From: Locusta migratoria
Taxonomy: Eukaryota > Arthropoda > Insecta > Orthoptera > Acrididae
NCBI GenBank assembly: GCA_026315105.1
Contig: CM048746.1
Span: 563,779,940 to 563,843,939 of the forward strand
Direction of reading: 5' to 3'
Length of the DNA stretch: 64,000 nucleotides
Both the position numbers and the translations under genes were made by a program. Below, one piece after another: positions 43,530 to 54,771 of this stretch (the stretch's first letter is position 1; each line of letters starts with the position of its first letter). The notes beneath the pieces were generated by a model that was given only the letters and a program-made list of their open reading frames with translations, was not told the DNA's origin and ran no database searches.

Positions 43530-43565
43530 TAGAGGCATCCCAAGATGGCAGCAAGACTGATTCGG
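43306..43565. repeat. foldback repeat with 54-base poly(T)
   Basis: Arms 43382-43425 and 43432-43474 form a palindrome around the loop AACATA. Further out, ATGCCTCTAC (43354-43363) mirrors GTAGAGGCAT (43529-43538), and GCTGCCATCTT (43340-43350) has its partner at 43542-43552. The 54-T run (43475-43528) replaces the A+T text found in the left arm. Confidence 0.8.
43327..43353 (-). ncRNA. hammerhead-like core in foldback arm
   Basis: On the minus strand: CTGAAGA, T, GGCAG, CTATA, CTGCT, GAAACTAG. The outer stem pair is G-T. The mirror copy near 43540 is degenerate (CCAAGATGGCAGC). Confidence 0.35.
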
Positions 43566-43808
43566 GTGGTACAGCACTTCCAGTCCCATCGACCGAACAG
43601 AGCAGCCACAGCTTGCGCTATATGCGCCCACGCATTGTGGTGCAAAATGATGGGTGGGTTGCGCAGAAAGTTTTACCGCTTGTTTTGCAAAGTTGGTCAG
43701 AGATGAAGCTCCAAAAACAAACTTTAATACTGTGCTTTGACGATCTCCGCTGTTCCTGTTTCGAAAACATAGCGATGCCGTTACGTTAGACTGCTCGCTC
43801 ACAACTGA

Positions 43809-44010
43809 CTGCCGCGGTGGAGTGGCCAAGCACATTGAGGCGCTATGCTGCGATGCGCGAGGCTGCTCCCCGTCGGGAGTTCGAATCCCCCCTCGGGCAT
43901 GGATGTTTGTGTCGTCTTTAGTTTAAGGTAGTTCATAAGTAGTTTCTAAGTTTAGGGACTGATGATCCCGCATATGAGTCCCATAAGCTTTACAAATATT
44001 GGAACAATTT
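43809..44010 (+). mobile_element. SINE, common subfamily
   Basis: GCCGCGGTGGAGTGGCCAAG head, GGGAGTTCGAATCCCCC B box and TAGGGACTGATGATCCC body, ending CTTTACAAATATTGGAAC. TSD not identified. Confidence 0.88.
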
Positions 44011-44187
44011 TTTTTTCACATTTGACTGTGTTTTCCTCCATTGTGCACACTCCGGTGACATGGGACGGGCAAGTTCATTTGCTGGGAGATAAGGTAGGTA
44101 TGTCAATAAAGTGTCTAACAATAGTAGATCCCGTCGCATAGTCTCCCCACAGCAGTGTTACCACTATTTCAGTTCCAATCCGTATAT

Positions 44188-44745
44188 AAAGGGTGAGTCA
44201 TAAACGAGGAAAAATATTTCATGCAAATTGTTACACACTGAGCTACAAACATAAATTCGTTTACCGCATGTTCCTATGTCAATGACAATGAAATTGAATG
44301 TTAAAAAATGGAAATTTGAAGTGGACTTTTGGGTGTTTGTGTGCCGACATTGACCAAATGGACAGATCGGCAACAGGGCACAACATGGGAGTGTAGTAGG
44401 TAGTCTAGCCGGACAAAATACATATTACAGGCCAGCGGAAACGGTTCATGATAGATGTGAGCGCTGTCATTGCTCGCAGTGTCACGCAGATCGTCGCTGG
44501 ACACCGCATGCCTCGCCTTCTCGTGAGTAACTAGACTACCCGCAACACTCGCATGTTGTGCCCTGTTGCCGATCTGTCCCCTCGGACAGTGTCAGCGCAC
44601 AGTAACATCCAAAATGCCACTTCATACTTCCAGATTTTTAACATTCAATTGCATTGTGAATTATTGACATAGGAACATGCGGAAAGCGAATTTATGTTTA
44701 TAGCTCAGTGTGTGACAAGTTGCATGAAATGTTTTTCCTCATTTA

Positions 44746-44748
<3 letters not shown>
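44188..44748. mobile_element. MITE-like element with about 215-bp TIRs
   Basis: Left arm 44188-44404 and right arm 44531-44748 are inverted copies: GAGTCATAAACGAGGAAAAA, TTCATGCAAATTG, CCGCATGTTCCTATGTCAAT and GACAGATCGGCAACAGGGC all recur inverted. The right end merges with a (CT)n tract (44749-44795). Non-coding. Confidence 0.85.

Positions 44749-44795
<47 letters not shown>
44749..44795. repeat. (CT)n microsatellite at a TIR end
   Basis: A pure CT array begins exactly at the right end of the MITE-like element, replacing its expected last bases. Confidence 0.95.
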
Positions 44796-44799
<4 letters not shown>

Positions 44800-44969
44800 T
44801 ACAATGAAGTTCGGTGAACGAGGTCAGAATGGTCAATCGGGCAACACAGGCGAATCACAACACTGCATCTGTGTAGCGGCTGCTGTTGAAAAACTTTCCT
44901 ACCCCCGCTCCCACTCCCCGCCAAATCTGTGTGTTCCATATTAGACCTGTTGGACGAAGTGAATGTTTA

Positions 44970-45140
44970 GCGCTTTGGTTCTGAACTGAGAACAGGCCAA
45001 TAAACAATCAGAAATCAGCTTAAGCTTGGCAAGACACCTACAATCCGCATGAGATGCTGGTACGTGTTTATGGGGATCCAGCACTGACCATAATGTGTGT
45101 TAGTTAGGAACAATTGAAGAGTTCGTTGGCTGGTGGGGCT
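44970..45140 (+). pseudogene. possible mariner transposase N-terminal remnant
   Basis: In two frames QLKLGKTPT and EMLVRVYGDPALT resemble the KxGKT...EMLxxAYG order at the start of mariner transposases. Stops and frameshifts are present; no other domain is seen. Confidence 0.4.
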
Positions 45141-45395
45141 TCTTACGGAATTATTCTGAATACACACCGAATGCTATTTATAAAACAAGAAGGAAACAAA
45201 TCCCAAAAATAATACATCGATTTTGCTAACTTTAAATGAATGATAACTTGTATCTTGTGTTTTATTACAGCATGAAATTACAAACCCAAATCCGAATTCC
45301 TTCTATGTCTTCCGTTAAGTGTTGATTCGAGCATTGTGTAAAATTTTTAAGTAAATTGCTCAACAACTTTCCTGGTTTTTGTAACAACGTTTCCA

Positions 45396-45605
45396 AAAAT
45401 AAAAATAAAATGTTCAAATGCTTGTAGAGCTTATGGGACTTAACTATGTGGTTATCAGTCCCTAAACTTACAAACTACTTATGAAGTAACTAATACTAAG
45501 GACGGCACAAATATCCATGCCAGAGGGAGGATTCGAACCCCCGACCGTAGTGGCCGTGCAGATCGTGACTGATGCGCTGCAGACCGCTCGGTCATCGCGA
45601 CCGGC
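45396..45605 (-). mobile_element. full-length SINE with 13-bp TSD
   Basis: AACAACGTTTCCA flanks it at 45383-45395 and 45606-45618. The A-rich stretch at the left is its tail. Confidence 0.97.
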
Positions 45606-45639
45606 AACAACGTTTCCACTTCACATATTTATATGCTAC

Positions 45640-45750
45640 GCTGACGAACCACAGACATTGCCGATGTAGGGTGGCTTGCGTACCTCAGTGATACAGATAG
45701 CTGTACCGCAGGTGCAACCACAGCGGAGTAGTATCTCTGGAGAGGTATTT
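45640..45750 (+). repeat. isolated 5' UTR fragment of the RTE LINE
   Basis: GAACCACAGACATTGCCGAT, GGGTGGCTTGCGTACCTCA and GGTGCAACCACAGCGGAG match the 15298-15400 start of the RTE element at about 80-85% by eye. No coding part follows. Confidence 0.75.
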
Positions 45751-46075
45751 GTCGTTCTCCAAATATTGTCGATACAAAACGAAAGTGGAAAATACAGTAA
45801 CGAGTCAATGGAGCGTAGTGTCGATGAATAAACTGTCAAGGTAATTAATATTAGTCTTAAAATAACCAGAGAGGTTACTCTTTTAGTTTTGAGTAATTTA
45901 ACATAGTTTATTAATGAAATTGTAAATCACATGATGTTGACCATGAAGTGTCCTCTTTTTTATATGCAATGGCCCCCTTTTTTATGATGAACATATGGTA
46001 ATCGTACCCTGAATTAACGTGATGTAGACTGTTTAGCCAATATTTACGTTTGTAACATATTAAACCAGGGCAGGA

Positions 46076-47780
46076 TGTAAGAGTACACTTCTCGCTGTAT
46101 CTTACAGTTTGATTTAACATAATGTATATATTGTCTTAAATTTGTCCATTTTATGTATTTTTATTTCTTGTATGCTAGATATATTTCTTACGCAACGTCA
46201 TTTTCTATATTGAATCATTTAGTGTAAACATATACTGTATGTGTAAACCCGCATGAATGCACGGACATTCTTATACTGTAAGTTGGCAATGCGCCAGAGA
46301 AAATGTTGAACTTGTTGTAAAGACTGTCTTTGGTACAGAAGTAGTAGCTGTGAGTGTCGCGCTGCTGAAGCAGTCGCGGAGCGGACTCGCTATAGTAAAC
46401 ACATAAATGTTTTGTTGATGGTGCAGAGGCACGGTAGGCGCAGTGTGGCGCGAGTTTAATGAAATAGTAAAGTTGCAATAAGCCTGAGAGGCGTACTGTC
46501 TAATTTATTGAAGGAAGTGCGAAACAAGTTTATTTATACTCGAAATTGATCAGTGTAATGTTTTTTCATGTGTACAAGAAAAGGAATTGTGTGGTTATCA
46601 AGTATATTGTCACCGAGAGTGATCATTGGTGTAATTACAGAGATTAGAAGGTGTTTCGAGGTGATATCAATGCATGGAGATTTCAGCCAGATGAGCTGAA
46701 CAAAGAGTTGTCGATAAAAATATTTTTGAACCAGCAGTAAGAGAACCTATTGTAATCATGTCTTGTATGAACTTCACGACGAAGACGACGAAAACAGATG
46801 AGTACTATTGTAACATTTTATTTTGTATGCATGTAAATGTAGTGTCAACCCAATCAGAACTTTGGTTCAATTATACATGACTTATTTTGAAACCAGTCTT
46901 AATTTTGTATGTAGTTGTAGTCACCCCATTATTACCATTATTAGATTATGCAAGCCTGTACATTGACTAACAATTTCAATCATTTTCAAAGTAATTACGA
47001 TCAGTTTTAAAGAAATTGCTAGACGAGTTAAAGAATTGCTAAACATGTTACATCCACAGAGACTAGTAATTAAAGTGCAGTGCTGTTCTAAGTTTTGCAA
47101 TGAATTATTATGCCAAAGCTTTTAACTTGCAAGAGAGTTTGCACGTAAAGTAAAGTTGGTTTCATTTATATAGAAAGTAACCAGTCTAACAGTAATCAAA
47201 GTATTATAGTTGATTAACCAGACTTGACGAAATTAATTTTTATAAAATACGTTAAATGCCAGACTCTGCTCAGCCAGTTACACGCGTATGCTACCCAGGC
47301 CCTGGAACCAATTAATCAAAATATTGTTCACGTAAAGTTTTATAAGGAAGTTGAATGCTTTAAACATTGCACCACGTAGTTTCACAGTAATGAGCTATTA
47401 TCATTGCAATCAGCGTCTATCAGCTATTACGATTTTGAATATAACACGAACACGCCATCACCACTACATGAACTCTGACACATTTATTAGAGAATTTGTG
47501 CTGTTCGTGAATCGTAAGAGGTGCTGGTTGGACGCTGTAGTCAATGCTAAGTCAGATGGGACCAAGCTTAATTAATTACCACAGTGACTGTTTCAAGTTA
47601 ATTAATATCAATTGTTTTTATTTATTCAAAATTTTAACTTCCACTGCGAAAGTGTTGTTGCGACCCATTAATTGTAATTTTTTGCAACATTCAATAACGA
47701 AATTATAATTACTACAGCATATCATTACGCATTCTGAATTTTGACATTTTTTGACGACCTCCAACAGGCCACCTCTTACA
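46076..47780. mobile_element. second copy of the 1.7-kb LTR
   Basis: It starts TGTAAGAGTACACTTC and ends CACCTCTTACA, matching the LTR at 22024-23661 in the same orientation over its full length with scattered indels (an extra 40 bp near 46300, a gap near 47365). Flanks AGGA and ACTA do not match, so no TSD. It is not the partner LTR of an intact element, as 22 kb of unrelated sequence lies between. Confidence 0.8.
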
Positions 47781-49384
47781 ACTATTTCTTTGGTAAAACA
47801 AACACACAATGATTCGAAATAATTTGGAAATGATAATGCACACTATAAAAGACGTATAATCATCCATTAATAATGAAACATGAATTTTCATATTCGTTAA
47901 AATACTTACACAAGCGAGACACTCGATGACGTTAAAGAGGTAAAACTGAGGCGTTGTTGGGGTGGGATTCAAAAATAAGGAAAGAGTTCTTTGACTCCTG
48001 GAGAATATATTATTATTTCTAAACACTAAAACGTGAGTATGTACACCATTTTGTATCTGCTGGAGCACCGTAGACGCGGGAGCACCTTGTTTGCGTCAAA
48101 CGAGAACAATATCCCTTAATTGGCGTCTGGAGTCGCGATGTTAACGGTGAAGCCCCACTGACGCACAGTATCACGTTACTCGCCGAAGCTCGTAGTCTTT
48201 ATGGTAGGACCGCGTAGCGTAATCCTGATAAAGTCTGCGAGCGTATCTCCTCGCCAACGAGGCACTTAAAGCAATTATCGGCCGTTGCGGGGAGAGCAGA
48301 CTCACAACGGATTTCATTTCCGCCCTCTACTTCAGGCCTTCCGCAACCCCTCCCCCCTCATCCCCTGCCCCCAACCACCAACACTTCTCCCCTCCCTTCC
48401 GCCATTTTGTGGCCATTAGAGGCGTAATTTTCCCAGACAATCGACAGCAAACGGGAAGCTACTTCCGCTATTACGTCAGCAGCCTGGGGATCTCTTAACT
48501 TAGCGATTTGCTCTGGTAGGTAGCAAATTAAGTGGTTATTTCCGAGACTCAGGAGTAAGCCGGTTGAATGCCCTGCTCGGATTTACAGCTGGCGTTGTGG
48601 CAGGTCTACGTCGGTTCATTGGTATCCATTTATTCCACCTACAAGCTGAATCGGATTAATAGGATTACACTGGAAGGAGGTGGACATGAACTGTTTACAG
48701 TTGGCAAGTATGATTAAATTCCATGCCACAATGATATGAGAAAGTGCTCTTTGTAAAATAACATCTACTACTGACGCCACTACAGTTGTGTGTAAACGGA
48801 GGTTTACACGTTACCACTAAGTTGTTTCACGGAATGTCAAATCACATAATTATTCTTTTACCATAGTGGATATTAGATATGCATGATGGACACACAGCAG
48901 TATAGATGGTAAGTCATACGTAACTTTTGATTTGCTCTCTTTGTAATAAGTCATTGAACTGTTAACATGTAATATACGTGGAACAGATAAAAAAGTTTGT
49001 TTTTAAGCAGCCATTAAGTTGAGGTCTGTAACGAAGATTGATTTTGTTTTATTATTTGAAAATACAGTGACATGAAAAATATTATGCATTTAATTCAAGT
49101 ATTTAGAATTAATCCCAGATTTTGAGCATTTTCAGTATAGTTTGTGCCGTTGTTTAAAATCCATTGTTGGCAGTAGCTGCCGTCTTTATTATTTGAATCA
49201 ACGGCGGACAAAACTAAACTGTTCTGACTATAAATTACACAAAAGAGGAGAATCGAGAAACAAAAACTGATATGAAAATTATTTTCTATAGCAATTTCAA
49301 ATTATTACTGCACTGAAAAGATGCGTAAGTATTGGTGTTTTGACAATATCTCCAATGATTAGTGAAATTGTCTATATGACAGGG
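47781..49384. other. non-repetitive intergenic sequence with a GC-rich patch
   Basis: 48070-48480 is GC-richer than its surroundings, with C-rich strings such as CCCCTCCCCCCTCATCCCC, and shows no transposon homology I recognise. The rest is A+T-rich. No exon could be supported. Confidence 0.4.
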
Positions 49385-50671
49385 TTGTTGTTGTTGTGGT
49401 CTTCGCAGACTGGTTTGATGCAGCTCTCTACGCTACCCTGTCCTGTGCAAGTCTCTTCATCTGAGAATACGTTTGGCAACCTACATTCTTTTGAATCTGC
49501 TTACTATATTCGTCCCTCGGTCTCCCTCTACGATTTTTACCCCACTCGCTTCCTTCTAATGCTAAGTTGACAATACCTTGATGTCTCACAATGTGTCCCA
49601 CAAATCTATCCCTTCTCTTAGTCAGGATATGCCAGAAACTCCTTTTCTCCCCCATTCGGTTAAGCACCTCCTCATTAGTTACGTGATCTACCCATCTAAT
49701 TTTCATCATTGGTCTGTAGCACCACATTTCAAAAGCTTCTGTCATCTTTTTATCTGAACTCCTTATCGTCCACGTTTCACTCCCATACAATGCTACACTC
49801 CAGACAAATGCTTTCAGAAAGGACTTACTAACATTTAAATTAATATTGGATGTTAACAAGTTTCGCTTCTTTAGAAACGCTTTTCTTCCCATAGCCATTC
49901 TGCATTTTATATCTTCTTTACTTCGGCCTCAGAAGTTATCTTGCTACCCAAATAACAAAATTCATCTACTAGTTTTATTGTCTCATTACCTAATCTAATT
50001 CTTTTAGCATCCCCTAATTTTCTGACACTGCATTCCATTACCTTCGTTTCACTCTTGTTAATGTTCATCTTATATCTTCCTTTTAAGACACTGTCCATCC
50101 CATTCAATTGTCCTTCCAGATCTTTTGCGGTCTCTGACAGGATTACTATGTCATCCGCAAACCGTAAAGTTTTTATTTCTTCTTCCTGCACTTTAATGCC
50201 CTCTCCAAATTTCTCCTTCCATTTCTTCACTGCCTGCTGAATGTACAGATTGAACAACATTGGGGAAAGGCTACAACCCTGTCTTACTCCCTTCCCAACC
50301 TCTACGTCACTTTCTTGCCATTCGACTCTCATAACCGCTGTCTGGTGTTTGTATAGGTGGAATATAACTCTTCGCTCCTTATATTTTACCCCTGACACCT
50401 TCAGAATTTGGAAAAGTGCATTCCAGTCCACATTGTCAAAGGCTTTCTCCAAATCGACAAACGCTAAAAACGTAGATTTCCCTTTCCTTAGCCTATCTTC
50501 TGAGATAAGTCGTAATGTGAGTATTGCCTCCTGTGTTCCTACATTTCTCCTAAATCCAAACTGAACTTCCCCGTGTTCGGATTCCACAAGTTTTTCCATT
50601 CGTCTGTAAATAATTCGTGTTAGTATTTTGCACCCATGACTTATTAAACTGATAGTTCTGTAATTTTCACA
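49385..50671 (-). pseudogene. 5'-truncated RTE LINE copy
   Basis: It is the RTE family seen at 15289-18567, on the minus strand. The part 50599-49907 encodes FVDLEKAFDNVDWNALFQIL, GVRQGCSLSPMLFNLYIQQA and LRFADDIVIL, all catalytic residues present. A small deletion near 49905 shifts the frame, so 49898-49428 encodes the C-terminal part (GSETWTIRSSDKK, GRPRDEYSKQIQ). The 3' end is the CAACAACAAC side at 49385. It is truncated at about 50671, just upstream of the RT. Confidence 0.92.
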
Positions 50672-51579
50672 GAAAGTGTCAAAGTTTCAAAAGAAATCCT
50701 TCTCACATTTATGACAGACCTATTCTTGAAACTTTCTGTGGTGTTCGATCTAGTTGTGTGTATGTCGAAGACTGTACAATTACTAAAGAGTCTCAGAGCC
50801 TAGATTATATTATATCAGAGCTAGCCATTGAAAGGAAATAATCCAGACATTTATTACGTGAATTTAGTCTCCATATTCCATGAAAAGTGTTTAAATTGGA
50901 TTTTGGTAGTCAATTTTTAGTTACATGTCACAGTTAACTATCAGTGATCATTCGATGAACTGTTTTTAAGACAAAATAGTTTAATGAAGTACTGTAGACC
51001 GTTATGAATTAATGTTTGAGCAGGTACACGTCAAGTACAGTAATACTTCTGCACCACTACAACAGTTTTATTCTTATGCACTAACAGATAAAAAACCACA
51101 AACACGCACAGCATATACAGACGGACCCATCTTGTTGGACTTCAAAAAATTTGCAAGACTGACAGAAAAGTGTCAAACTGGTTGCCTCAATCCTAATTAC
51201 ACCTTCCTGATCAAAAACTATAAAACTTTTGGCATGCGAACATATTCACGCATTATAAATATGTTTACTCATTGTATCCTTTTACTGAATTCATATTCAT
51301 AATCTCCTACACATCTACATTCACATTTCGCAAGCTACCTGAAGTATCTACTACATACTAGAGAAGATTTCTGAAGTGAGCTCTCTAGCATACTTCGTGC
51401 TGAGTAACTTCTACTAAGGTTACGTTTTACTTTCGTTTATAATAAAAATAATGACATTTGTTACTTAAAAGGTAAAACAAGCCCCTTTATACGCAGTTTT
51501 TAGGATATACGAGGGGATCTAAAAAGTTAATGCATATAAAAACATTTTGTTAACGAGTAGCTTCCTTCAGAAAAATCGT
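50672..51579. other. A+T-rich intergenic sequence
   Basis: CTACATCTACATTCACATTTC near 51313 may be a remnant of an inverted LINE 3' tail. Nothing else is recognised. Confidence 0.35.
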
Positions 51580-51591
51580 GTGACACTTCCA

Positions 51592-51643
51592 TGATGTTGT
51601 TATTGGGGCTTTAGGGCGCTCAACATCGTGGTCATCAGCGCCC
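51592..51643 (-). mobile_element. 52-bp SINE or LINE 3' end with 12-bp TSD
   Basis: GTGACACTTCCA flanks it at 51580-51591 and 51644-51655. On the minus strand it reads GGGCGCTGATGACCACGATG and ends CAATAACAACATCA, like the 3' end of a retroelement. Extreme 5' truncation. Confidence 0.8.
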
Positions 51644-51655
51644 GTGACACTTCCA

Positions 51656-52400
51656 GCATTTTATATAGTGACGAGAGAGATGTAAGAGGAATGTTTTCAT
51701 TATCGACGTAGAAATGAAACACAAATGGATTCATTTAGAGTTGTAACCAGCTACATAGCAAAATAATATTTGTTTTTGAAAAGGGGGCTATTATTAAAGC
51801 CTTATGATGTTAGTTCCAAGTAAAGTGCATCCCAGGATTTCAGTTTCTATCACAAAATAAATATTGCTGCAATAACAGATATTGCTACTGAAGTATTGTT
51901 ACTATCCAAACCGGTTGGCCTATTTAAGATGCGTTTTCTGACTTCGTAATCGTAACTTCTATTATGTTACAAGTAAATAGACACTACTGTAAAATTAATA
52001 ACTGATTAAATACATTCCTAGCAGCCTGTTCCTTGTAACAAAATTGCATGGCCTAACGCTTATGAACAGGCCATTGAGTGTCATATTTCACAACAAGTAT
52101 CTCATGTCAGAAAGTTCCGACAGCATTCCACGTTGAAACAGATGAGTATGCGATGTATTCTTAAAATTTCGTTCGCAAATTGTGCTAACCCAACTTCATT
52201 AACAAAAATGTTTCTCACGTGACGAAAATTTTGTATCGTCAGAAGAATACATTTTCGTAAAAAATTGCACATTTAGTCTTAATAATATGCTCCTTCACAA
52301 CAAACTAATATCTAAACATAGTACAGTTCTTCCTCAACACACAGATGCCTACTCCATATTTGCACACTTAATCATTTGCCTGATTCGCCTAGTTTAAAGA
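51656..52400. other. A+T-rich intergenic sequence
   Basis: No feature recognised. Confidence 0.4.
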
Positions 52401-52402
52401 AA

Positions 52403-52575
52403 TGCACGATACGTTACGGATCGCGCGGCCTCCCGCGTCTGAGGTTCGAATCCTCCCTCGGGCATGGATGTGTGTGTTGTCCTTAGGTTAGTTTAACTTA
52501 TTTTAAGTAGTTTGTAAGACTAGGGACTGATGACCAACGTAGTTTTGTCCCATAGAATTACAAACTTTTTTTTTA
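52403..52575 (+). mobile_element. SINE, GGATCGCGCGGCC subfamily
   Basis: CGTCTGAGGTTCGAATCCTCC B box, TGTGTGTTGTCCTTAGG body, GACTAGGGACTGATGACC and a TTACAAAC end. Same subfamily as 3001-3204; part of the head is missing. Confidence 0.85.
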
Positions 52576-52930
52576 AATATGATCACAACAGACAATGACT
52601 CTTTCAATGCCGAAGCAAACAAATGGTCGATCCCTTGCAGGAATCCAGTATAGGCTCCGAGCAATAGGAATCAATGGGCAGGAGGGTAAAAGTTGAGAAT
52701 TTTGGTTGCAATGGAAGCGTGCCTGGTTAGCCTCATCTGATCCAACTCTAGTAATATATCTGTATACTTGTGAGCCCCTAATACTTAAAGATAAAATTCT
52801 CCAGTGGATGCCACAGTGTTACAATTCCGAAAAAAAAAAAAAAAATTGCATGCACAGCAATATAGACATTAGACAATATGTATATACATTCAATCTACGA
52901 GCACGAATTGGGGAGATAAGTCTCATGTTA

Positions 52931-54606
52931 TCTATATATATACAAAAGAAAGTCGTGTTAGTTACATTATTTATAACTAGAGAACGTCTGAACCGATTTG
53001 GATCAAAATTGGCGGGGAAGTAGCTCAGAAGCAGGAGACGGACATGGGAATACTTTTTTTCCCGTTTGACCGCGTGTTTCATCAGAATTTGAGAAAACCT
53101 GAAAGTACGCTTGCAGCTGGGATCATTTTCTCGATTCTCCAACAATCAGATTATTCATTCTCTACTCGCCTAGCGACCAGATACGCTGTAACAGAACGAA
53201 CAAATACGCCAAGAAGGTCAGAATAAAGGGAAATGGCGTTTATGCACACAAGGCTAAAACTGTCAGATTTAACATGAAACGTTGTTTCTGTACAAGCCCC
53301 TCCGTATTATTCTCATCTCCTCCTGTGGTGAACATATCTTTGGAGCGTTTCAAAGATATAATTGATGTTATTTCGTGGTATTTTTGAGTTTTACAAACAA
53401 ATTAAGTACAGATCGTGGTTTAGAACAATGCCTCCATTGCGTCGGCGTAATATCGGTCGGCGTACGTGCAACGCAATCTTAGTACGTGATCGTAGTCAAT
53501 GAGGTCGACGAAGATCGTACACAGCGCTTGGAGGTAAATCGAAAAGAATTTGTCGAGCGCGATCCGTTATGACTCTAAAACAAAGGGTACACTCAGTTCG
53601 ACTCACCCAGTTGAAGTTTACGCACGCAATAATTTGGGTCTTCGACAAAACAGACGGCAATTATAATTGAACGTCTGGGGTACAGATACAATCCAGCAGT
53701 GGGTTACGCAGCAGATGCATTATTTGGCTTCGGAACAAACTGTCGCCATCTAAAATTTCATTGGCTATCTCAAACTTTGCCACGATTGGTCGGCTTCATT
53801 CCCACGATCCAACAGCTGTTGCCAATATAGCTATACCACGCACGGATTGTAAAATTTTAGCGGTAAGTAGCAATGTTGTTAATCGTGTTTCCATTAGATT
53901 CCTAATAAGACAAGGAATGAACGCAACACAAAGACTTCCGAAACGTTGTATTGCCATCCCATTTATTTTATTTCAATTAATTGTTTTGTTTCAAATAGAA
54001 TTTCTATCATTAAAGTATGTTCATGCTAAAATTACTTTGTATCTAATTCAAAAACTCTTCAGAAGATATACATGTGTTGTAAGAAACACTTCTATACTGC
54101 TTGCTGCGACAAAAATATGCTAAGCGGTTCTGTAAACACGTACGGTTTTGTTTTTTTTTCTTCCCAGACATTTTTAACATAAAACAGGAAAGTTATTTTT
54201 ATGCCTACACTTAATAATCATACCTGTTCGTACAATGCAACCATTAAACGTGCGGCCATTGAAGCTACTAACCTCAAATATAGAGCAGCTCGAAAAGTCT
54301 CTCTAATGACCAGTTTCCAATTGATTTACCTGTCCATTTGATTGACTTGTATCCCCCATCAAGTTCCCGATTGCAATAACAATAAATAAGATCAGAGAGC
54401 TGGGACGGAGGAGACAGAATGTGGGGGAATGAAATGGATTTAAAAAGGGGAGCTGATATAGACGCGGAGAGGAAGGAGAGGAGATGGATATGGTGTGGAG
54501 TAAGAGGGAGTGGTGTGAAGGTAGGGAGAGGTGGAGATGCACAAAGGAAGGGGAAGGAAGGGATAGACATAGGGAGAAGCTACTGAAGCGTTGCCGGGTT
54601 TGCTAG
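52931..54606 (+). mobile_element. Helitron
   Basis: It begins A|TCTATATATATACAAAAG followed by GTCGTGTTAGTTACATTA, a common insect Helitron 5' end, and finishes GCCGGGTTTGCTAG|T, the canonical CTAG end inserted between A and T. Near 53428 a frame reading MPPLRRRNIGRRTCNAI resembles the start of Helitron replicase proteins, but stops follow and no Rep or helicase domain is present. A purine-rich stretch fills 54390-54570. I did not see a clear 3' hairpin. Non-autonomous. Confidence 0.8.
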
Positions 54607-54771
54607 TTTCTTATAAACTCTTGAGAGTTGTGGGACGAGGCTGAGGGATGGGAGGGACTGCTTATCTCAGAGGCGTCTCCGCGGCCAGGCGTCATGAACT
54701 ACAGAAATCTGTAACAGCTGGGTCTACTGCGGCATCACTGAATTGGAGCTCTGTAGCTCACAGCAGTGTGT
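54607..54771. other. short gap between Helitron and LINE
   Basis: Moderately GC-rich; no feature recognised. Confidence 0.4.

Noticed and set aside
43416..43835. Minus-strand frame with a long poly-lysine run
   Set aside because: It is only the 54-T tract read as AAA codons; flanking residues have no domain.
23662..46075. One giant LTR retrotransposon bounded by the two LTR copies
   Set aside because: The interval holds unrelated nested elements and no gag-pol; the first LTR has its own TSD.
54274..54570. Pro/Ser-rich minus-strand frames
   Set aside because: They come from the purine-rich part of the Helitron and are low complexity.
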